A DNA stretch of 64,000 nucleotides from an uncultured Methanobrevibacter sp. Lineage in GTDB: Archaea; Methanobacteriota; Methanobacteria; Methanobacteriales; Methanobacteriaceae. Each line of letters opens with the position of its first letter. Position 1 is the stretch's first letter. Positions 61,601 through 64,000 of this stretch are shown one piece after another. The notes beneath the pieces were generated by a model that made no database searches, had not been told where the DNA came from, and saw only the letters and a program-made list of their open reading frames with translations. Location: NCBI RefSeq assembly GCF_902769175.1, contig NZ_CACXNW010000009.1, positions 1 through 64,000 on the forward strand, in the 5' to 3' direction. A program made the translations under genes and the position numbers.

Positions 61601-63327
61601 AGGATGGAAATGTGGTTGTTCTTGATGATTCTGTAGTTGTAAGCAAGAACATTACCGAAGAAGGCTCACAATCTGTAACATTCACTGTTCCAGGACTTGC
61701 TGTAGGAGATTACACTGTAGAAGTGAAATATGATTCTGATGCAAATTATGAAGATGCTGAGACCAGCGCTCCATTTCTAGTAAATCCTGCAAATTCAACT
61801 GTAACAGTTGAACCAGTCAATATAACTTATCTTGATGATGAAACAATCACTGTAACTGTACCTATTGCCAATGCAAGCGGTACTGTAGTTGTAAAACTAA
61901 ATGGAACTGTAGTGGATGAAAGAACTGTCAGTGGAGACAATCCGTCATATGCTATAAGCATTGAAGGATTAGCTGTTGGAGAGTATAATGTAACTGTTGA
62001 ATACAGCAATGATCCTAATTACAATGACAGTGAAGCATCTGCCTTGTTCCATGTTGATAAGGCTAATATTCCTGATGTTCCTGATACTGAAGGACTTGTT
62101 GTTATTCCAACAAACATAACTTATCTTGATGATGAGACTATAACAGTTACTTTGGATGTTCCTAATGCAACCGGTAAGGTTACCATTAAGATTAATGGCA
62201 CAGATGTGGAATTAAGCAAAAACATCACTGAAGAAGGTAGTCAAACTGTTACATTCACTGTTCCAGGCCTTGTTGTTGGAGATTATAATGTAACTGTTGA
62301 ATACACTGATGATGCAAATTACAATGATTATGATGCAAGTGCAATCTTTACAGTTAGTCCAGCTGCATCAAGTGTAGATGAGGTTCCAGTTGACATAACT
62401 TATGGTGATGATGAGACCATTACTGTTACTGTTCCTGTTGAAAATGCTACAGGAAAAGTTACAATAAGCATTAATGGCACTGATATTGAATTAAGCAAAA
62501 ATATTACAGAAGAGGGATCTAACACAGTCACTTTCACTGTTCCAGGCCTTGTTGTCGGCGATTATAATGTAACTGCCAAGTATAGTGATGATGCTAATTA
62601 CAATGATAGTGAGAATAGTGCATTATTCACAGTTTCCAAGGCTAATGTTACTGATATGACTGTAGTTCCTACAAATATCACTTATCTTGATGATGAGACA
62701 ATAGTTGTTACAGTTGATGCAAATAATGCTACTGGTAAAGTTACCATTACAATCAATGGCACTGATGTTGAGTTGACTGAGTCTGTTGATGGTGATGGCA
62801 AGGCTACCTTCACTGTTCCTGGCCTTGTTGTTGGCGAGTATAATGTAACTGCCAACTATCATGATGATCCTAATTACAATGATAGTGAAGCATCTGCCTT
62901 ATTCCATGTAGATAAGGCTAATATTACAGACATTAATGTAACTCCAACCAATATCACTTATGGTGATAATGAAACCATTACAGTTTCTATTGGAGACAAT
63001 AACGCTACCGGAAGCATAACCATTAAAGTAAATGGAACTGAATACGGTCCACAAGAACTTAAAGATGGTTCAACAACATTTAATGTTCCTGGCCTTCTTG
63101 CTGGGGATTATGAAGTTGAAGTTTCCTATAGCGGTGATGACAATTACAATGCTACCTCTGCAAATGCCGAATTCACTGTAGATAAGGCTAAGCCAACTGT
63201 TTATGCAATCGGCACTAATATCACCTATGGTGATGATGAGCAAATTACAGCTATTGTTGATGGCAAGAACGTTACTGGTACTGTAACTGTCTTCATTGAT
63301 GGAGAAGAGGCGGACGTGCTGTATTGA
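49678..63327 (+). CDS. giant adhesin-like surface protein (beta-helix plus Ig-like repeats)
   Basis: The reading frame is open for 4549 codons from the ATG at 49678, which follows TTAAGGAGGTAAATTTA, an excellent ribosome-binding site; an earlier in-frame start at 49591 has none. Order: signal peptide (residues 1-24, AFIIIGLILCLLFTIPMVSA), Asn/Asp-rich spacer to about 115, and a right-handed beta-helix region to about 1480 with GGAIY/GGAIF and NNTF rungs, including three copies of a 149-residue module. After that come 32 Ig-like units of about 90 residues, each starting with a variant of NITYGDDETITVTV. Many N-x-S/T sites suggest glycosylation. Such proteins are exported and thought to mediate contact with other cells. 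The frame closes at 63327, but the domain continues in another frame; no C-terminal anchor is seen in the window. Confidence 0.9.
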   Translation: MNNKAFIIIGLILCLLFTIPMVSAAEVSADSDLIDNSVIGSNINSQAIATSDANGLESNIDDINSNIDSNINAHDNANNGDIIEGLNDNNTEIDIGSNNDDDNDKITDINLGNKNSNDKNILGANALTAVGDGNTFTDLEYLINKAISEGATSFTLPRDFTFTSGGDDSLINGITINSPITIIGGSHTIDGSNLARIFVINSNNVYLNGITFKNANASSEASFGANGGAVYVQAEGTITNHGGISNSTFINCYSLKDGGALYVRGDYFTLDNSSFINNTAGDDGGAIDWAGDYGRIYNLTAINNSAISYGDSSSKGGTLIVTGSNIAMDRINVTGSRAKGESEGHDEIQGGAIFLTGNNCNITNSTFVNCSVEFDGDYASGGALYILGNNTNVVKCNFTDNSATEDGGAIFIDGENCTLNHTVFINNTVHNDGGAIEWNGDNGRIYNLTAIDNCADSEHGSSKGGTLLITGDNAVIDKANISGSKVSGEHYTGDKALQGGAISLSGNNCNITNSVFTNCSVDFDGDDASGGALYIWGNFTNIINCNFTNNSATEDCGAIFIEGHDCSLNNTVFLNNIAHNDGGAIEWNGNNGKIYNMTADNNSADSAHGSSKGGTLVVTGSNMIMDGLKITNSYVDGDSSARNVQGGAIFLTGNNTNITNSVFEDCHIDYSGENASGGALYILGNNSKVENCNFTGNVAHKDGGAIYVSGSDVAVIDSNFIENFASESGGAIFLIDNKNSQINGSTFKTNVALLNGGAINFYAGAEDGLVSSCEFIDNSVWGAGGSVYWEGTRGIVEYSNFTGSRALGAVSDPNTGRGGSVIWLGDRGTIRECVFNDSQSTKEGSALYILGENDNVYYSNFTHCSSNTSGTVYIRGGYATIGNCYMNNNTVKENGGGIYVLGNFINLYDTSINNSKANKNGSGLYILGNRTQVSNTNLTNSDAASYGGFYIAGFRTVIDGARLENNTATNGSGIYVSGDQTEIKRTFFINNTANQSGGGLFYEGRGITLSDSVFDKNTAKTQKGGSIYFNGKQGDSILRCNFTNGWANTNAGGIAWTANGVGGLIKDCYFENMSSGQHGACIHWEKNQNGTIDNCTFVNSIARTTKNGGAVYMGTNPSSNFAVNPVISNCLIINCTQGNRGAINLLGINLTVVNNTFINITGVGGDTDGFRALEIENGLGALILNNTFINCSGNRQGSGVRVLAGENITVANNTFIDCHSTNAGGGIYSGAKGFQIFENNTFINNSGQKDGGAAAFANLVTSFKNNTFINNSIVVQSSSGGAVAVVANTVIDNSTFINNTALNNGGAVYSSGALTVNNSYFENNHADNNGGAIRVYSGNLRISNSSFFNNTAKVGGAVSRVGNVYVNGSSVFMYNKAETGSAISASNVYLTDVSLLQNQALFNQWSNQRDSRIGNHASINATFVGNDNLLNAINTTSAILSNVTYCGVDGGGLYEETTTNTNSVTAAKSTNEIHQIIILEIYDTENNLVDTLTTFTDANGKFNFEVDLANDANEYAYKIIHPEDNYYTGAEYTIGRALSELIIIPQNITHPEDENISFEVTGVAGQNPIGNITVFINDTFGNIIYNDTIFINESSQAILTLPRLNATEYYIYAKYNGDEIYLPDNETSIFHVNMAESFIVIEVQNYTYNETGNITITVPYIESGRISVIVRNDEGYTQSYTVYVDEGTEEIKIELPILDAGNYTVDALFYGNNNYFPSDNTTNFTVFKAVSIIDVSANNVSGGERSIVDIHVDPKVATQNVNVTVTDANGNVVAEYEDLGLLDSKTSITLPVLPKGRCNVTVHYGGDKNHNESDNDTIFYVTNDLFPIDIEAIDLTYGENETVNITVPKDANSEKLWVEVKWIENDESVIGNNTIANLGYSIDENGIVHIDTSTLETFFNVGNYSINVYYEGDDDFLSNSSIFGFEVFKADVEMMVIPQNISYGEIENITVEIPKLNEIGQNDALDLYVNSTNNESIRIFIEDYDIGTDGKAIWNLDNVILPAGEYIVEAVYAGSNNYKPTNRTERFTVSKVATWIEIEVNNIFVGEDEVINVTVHPNGEGGVTCNITLYVRDKEVTLQLNENGQASYTLADEVESTDISVIAIYNGDNNFNESKNSTTYNVTKQNTTTTVDALSPIKYGTLEDLNITVNFTDATGTITLYINSTADGFNNITKVFTLAETDEGKVNWDINGLVLPVGTYDVTAVYSGNDKYNNSTSQITLIVVEQNEEYEITVEANDTLYGDDEIIIVTVPEDAEGTVTISIDGNEIETKEVSGGKAIFNITGLEVHNDYNVTAIYNGDSNYKAGNTGDDLFNVTKAPSHIEVIAEDIDYRQTENITVSLADVNASGKIVISIINKTSGETIKTQDIDEFVTTEGIVYSFEGLEAGNYTVKVEFTDDHNYENSEDAYDFEVRKSVPEISEDSPDITYGNDETITVTVPTDASGTIDVLVDGVSIGVKTIGTDDLTFTISKPLADSKHNITLIYSGDSNYDPVTIIGEFAVDKLVPSIEIEVNTIFVGDDEVINITVIGLDGLEIPTGNLSILVKSLNETKVLNGGQASLSLENEVEGTDISVVVFYNGDSNYNATMASAAYNVTKKNTTTIVTGQTPITYGSIENLTITINETDVTGTLTLYVYDDFGDVNIIKVFEIGDSNVIEWNIDGEIFDVYSYNVTAVYSGDDKHIGSTGTFQFAVEPFGDFELSISAPGGEYLNVADVVVTVSPAIPGWIHLIINDSMIVYDSKMLQYGRVRFNVSNFEVGTYNITADYFYGVDYVSKDISIVFEVTKIDSHIKAIPEDIDYTQVENINVSLPDYNASGKLIITITNKSDSTQIIRTLEIDEFNATEGIVYSFEGLLPGNYTVKAEYINDHNYKDSEYTADFEVRKGDPTLTENSPDITYGEDENITVSITGVEGGLSPTGTIEVIVDGVIVDTITIGDDLEYIVIKPLADPKHNVTVVYSGDSNYNPLTITGEFEVTKASNEITVVPTNISYGQIENITVTVPDGATGTVSITVGTYTDTKEITDGISEIIFNIPKETGDDLLNANENYIVFANYSGDSNYESVVANAPFHVDPANTTVNIEANNIPYGNDEIINITVTGIEGAAIPAGFVTITINGTDIELTKRLDSEGKASFNISGLVVGEYNVTAKYESSTQNYNDSNSNALFNVTKADVKEENRNISAINITYGDDETITVVLNETNITGNVTITIGDYTDTKPLDNGKAVFTIAHLEANDYTVVANYSGDSNYNPISIEDGLTTGFKVDKANVTVEVDPIDIIYKETEKINVTVTGVLIDGEASDVVAKYNLSGKVTIYIDGVENQTKDISEIDENGILHFDVEGLAVGKHNVTAVYHDDRNYNDNSDAKDFNVDNALPENMQVNVQNITYHIESENIEIDLGEVLNGNLVVYLNNTEIYNAEVIDKDKITLSPIENLEVANYTVRAVFTANDDSVDANATFEVKQAPTVVSVEPINITYGEIENITVFVDNTIADKFNLTGSVTIYINGREVETKAIGSDGKAVFNVEGLSAADDYLVEARYHSDRNYLNSTGNSGFNVIKADVADFNETSDNNITAVNITYGEDETITLEFSENNITGKVTITINGEEIETKDLENGKVSFTVKDLEVNDYAVVANYSGDSNYNPKEGITTSFTVSKANSTVTVVPAPTVVYGNNETITVTVPIRNHTGTITLTINGTDYEFIKHLTAEDGDTIVLTNVSGLAVGTYNVTVKYTDDRNYNDSEASALFEVIKAAPSQITVEAQNITYTEDEIIVVTVGDANATGSVSITIGDYTDTVELDENGQAKFNVTGLVVGHYTVEANYSGDANYTSQSASAPFRVDKVASNVTVDAEDIIYGEIEYANITIPNYNATGRVIIKVDGKLYDVLPIDSNTPVKLELEGLDVGTHTIDVEYFDDVNYNNSIAHIEFNVTKATIPVGPENESSLIVVPSNITYLDNETIVVSVGVNNATGRVTITLKDKDGNVVVLDDSVVVSKNITEEGSQSVTFTVPGLAVGDYTVEVKYDSDANYEDAETSAPFLVNPANSTVTVEPVNITYLDDETITVTVPIANASGTVVVKLNGTVVDERTVSGDNPSYAISIEGLAVGEYNVTVEYSNDPNYNDSEASALFHVDKANIPDVPDTEGLVVIPTNITYLDDETITVTLDVPNATGKVTIKINGTDVELSKNITEEGSQTVTFTVPGLVVGDYNVTVEYTDDANYNDYDASAIFTVSPAASSVDEVPVDITYGDDETITVTVPVENATGKVTISINGTDIELSKNITEEGSNTVTFTVPGLVVGDYNVTAKYSDDANYNDSENSALFTVSKANVTDMTVVPTNITYLDDETIVVTVDANNATGKVTITINGTDVELTESVDGDGKATFTVPGLVVGEYNVTANYHDDPNYNDSEASALFHVDKANITDINVTPTNITYGDNETITVSIGDNNATGSITIKVNGTEYGPQELKDGSTTFNVPGLLAGDYEVEVSYSGDDNYNATSANAEFTVDKAKPTVYAIGTNITYGDDEQITAIVDGKNVTGTVTVFIDGEEADVLY
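50524..51864. repeat. 447-bp coding repeat in the beta-helix region, three copies
   Basis: The module starting DGGAIDWAG/DGGAIEWNG begins at 50524, 50971 and 51418, exactly 447 bp (149 codons) apart; the third copy diverges after about 363 bp. Shared landmarks: GRIYNLTA, SSKGGTL, GNNCNITNS, ASGGALYI. Confidence 0.9.
55790..58620. repeat. five-domain supra-repeat in the Ig-like region, two copies
   Basis: Ig-like units 6-10 are followed by units 11-15 in the same order: NNIFVGEDEVINVTV / NTIFVGDDEVINITV, SPIKYGTLEDLNITV / TPITYGSIENLTITI, a variable unit, EDIDYRQTENITVSL / EDIDYTQVENINVSL and SPDITYGNDETITV / SPDITYGEDENITV. Period about 1.42 kb, indicating block duplication of five domains. 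Confidence 0.8.
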
Positions 63328-64000
63328 ATGTTCCTGGTTTATCTGCAGGAAATCATACTGTTAAAGTGATTTACAACGGTGATGACAACCATAATGTAAG
63401 TGAAGCTGAAGATAACTTCACTGTAAGCCAAGATAAACCTTCTATGGATATTAACGTCACTGACATTGATTATCACGATACAGAAAATATTGAGATTGCT
63501 CTTCCTGAAGATGCTACAGGTACTGTGAATGTAACTGTAACAGGTGATAATGGCATTACCAAGACATTTAATGATGTTCCTGTTGGTGAAGACGGTACTG
63601 TAAGAATCCCTGTTGAAGACTTGCCTGCTGGTGATTATGATGTAACTGTAGATTACTCCGGTGATGATAACTATAGTCCAACTACCGGATCAGGTTCATT
63701 CACTGTTGATAAGATTGACTCTATCCTTGATGTAGATACTGAAGACATTAGCTATGGAGATGATGAAACTATAGAAATCACTCTTCCTGAAGATGCTACA
63801 AGTACTGTTAATGTTACTGTAACCGGCGATAACGGTGTAAGCGAAACATTCATTGATGTTCCTGTTGGTGAGGATGGAACTGTAAGCATTCCATTGGAAA
63901 ACTTGCCTGCTGGCAATTATGAAGTAAATGTGGCTTATAGTGGTGATAATAATTACAATGCTGAAAATGCATCCAGCACATTTAATGTGGATAAGGCTAA
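63312..64000 (+). pseudogene. continuation of the giant adhesin in a second frame, partial at the window edge
   Basis: From 63312 the adhesin reading resumes one frame over as GRAVLNVPGLSAGNHTVKVI and stays open to 64000, giving the rest of the 32nd Ig-like unit and units 33 and 34 (NVTDIDYHDTENIEIALP and VDTEDISYGDDETIEITLP). It has no start signal. A single base added or lost near 63311 accounts for the change. Whether this is a true frameshift or a sequencing error cannot be told from here. Confidence 0.75.

Noticed and set aside
1-64000. tRNA or rRNA genes in the intergenic regions
   Set aside because: No GC-rich cloverleaf-like island was found by eye in the A/T-rich gaps; a tRNA scan would settle this.

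Overview
The window is AT-rich archaeal DNA, most likely from a Methanobrevibacter-type gut or rumen methanogen (order Methanobacteriales). The evidence is an archaeal gene set: sn-glycerol-1-phosphate dehydrogenase, the F420 pathway enzyme CofC, archaeal-type GluRS and ProRS, a MetRS split into catalytic and tRNA-binding proteins, LL-diaminopimelate aminotransferase, UPF0179 and a DUF530-like protein. Three very large secreted adhesin-like proteins (ALPs), built from right-handed beta-helix repeats and Ig-like repeats, fit the same group. Promoters are archaeal BRE/TATA elements and ribosome-binding sites are mostly GGTGAT or GGAG type. No tRNA, rRNA or CRISPR array was found. The species is not determined.

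Layout. 1-5867 (-): a decayed ALP gene broken by at least six reading-frame changes. 5868-7549: gene-poor DNA with tandem repeats, three 21-bp-phased direct repeats in front of a good TATA box, and dyads. 7550-9220: gltX. 9676-13500 (-): a second ALP with an in-frame TGA and no signal peptide. 14154-15028 (-): a CPBP membrane protease whose N-terminus is probably frameshifted. 15428-15475 (-): a 15-codon ORF with its own promoter, strong ribosome-binding site and T-rich terminator. 15949-18249 (-): a membrane-anchored Lys/Glu/Ala-rich repeat protein. 18773-24529 (+): dapL, four small acidic proteins (one DUF6882-like, one DUF6891-like) and purA. 24791-26743 (-): a frameshifted small membrane protein and a pyruvate kinase pseudogene. 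27355-28539 (-): a CofE-like protein with a palindromic operator candidate. 28758-29141: a zinc-ribbon transposase fragment. 29841-32805: a three-gene NitT/TauT-type ABC importer. 33078-36222 (-): thiD, cofC, proS. 36687-41206 (+): egsA, UPF0179, rpiA, a small membrane protein and an NADH oxidase-like flavoprotein. 41608-42552: an Rpn/COG5464-like protein. 42876-47596 (+): metG, the stand-alone MetRS tRNA-binding protein, a DUF530-like protein and an acidic HTH protein. 49678-64000 (+): a giant ALP with 34 countable Ig-like units that changes frame near 63.31 kb and leaves the window.

How it fits together. The housekeeping genes (translation, purine, lysine, thiamine, F420 and ether-lipid synthesis) are intact. 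Broken reading frames concentrate in the surface-protein genes plus pyruvate kinase, the CPBP protease and one small membrane protein. Two of the breaks are single in-frame stop codons, which argues against homopolymer sequencing error as the only cause. Intergenic DNA carries many short tandem duplications, often with a unit near 50 bp, two of which copy the 3' end of a gene. The items most worth following are the 15-codon transcription unit, the phased repeats with the small ORF behind them, the palindrome at the CofE-like promoter and the pyruvate kinase pseudogene.
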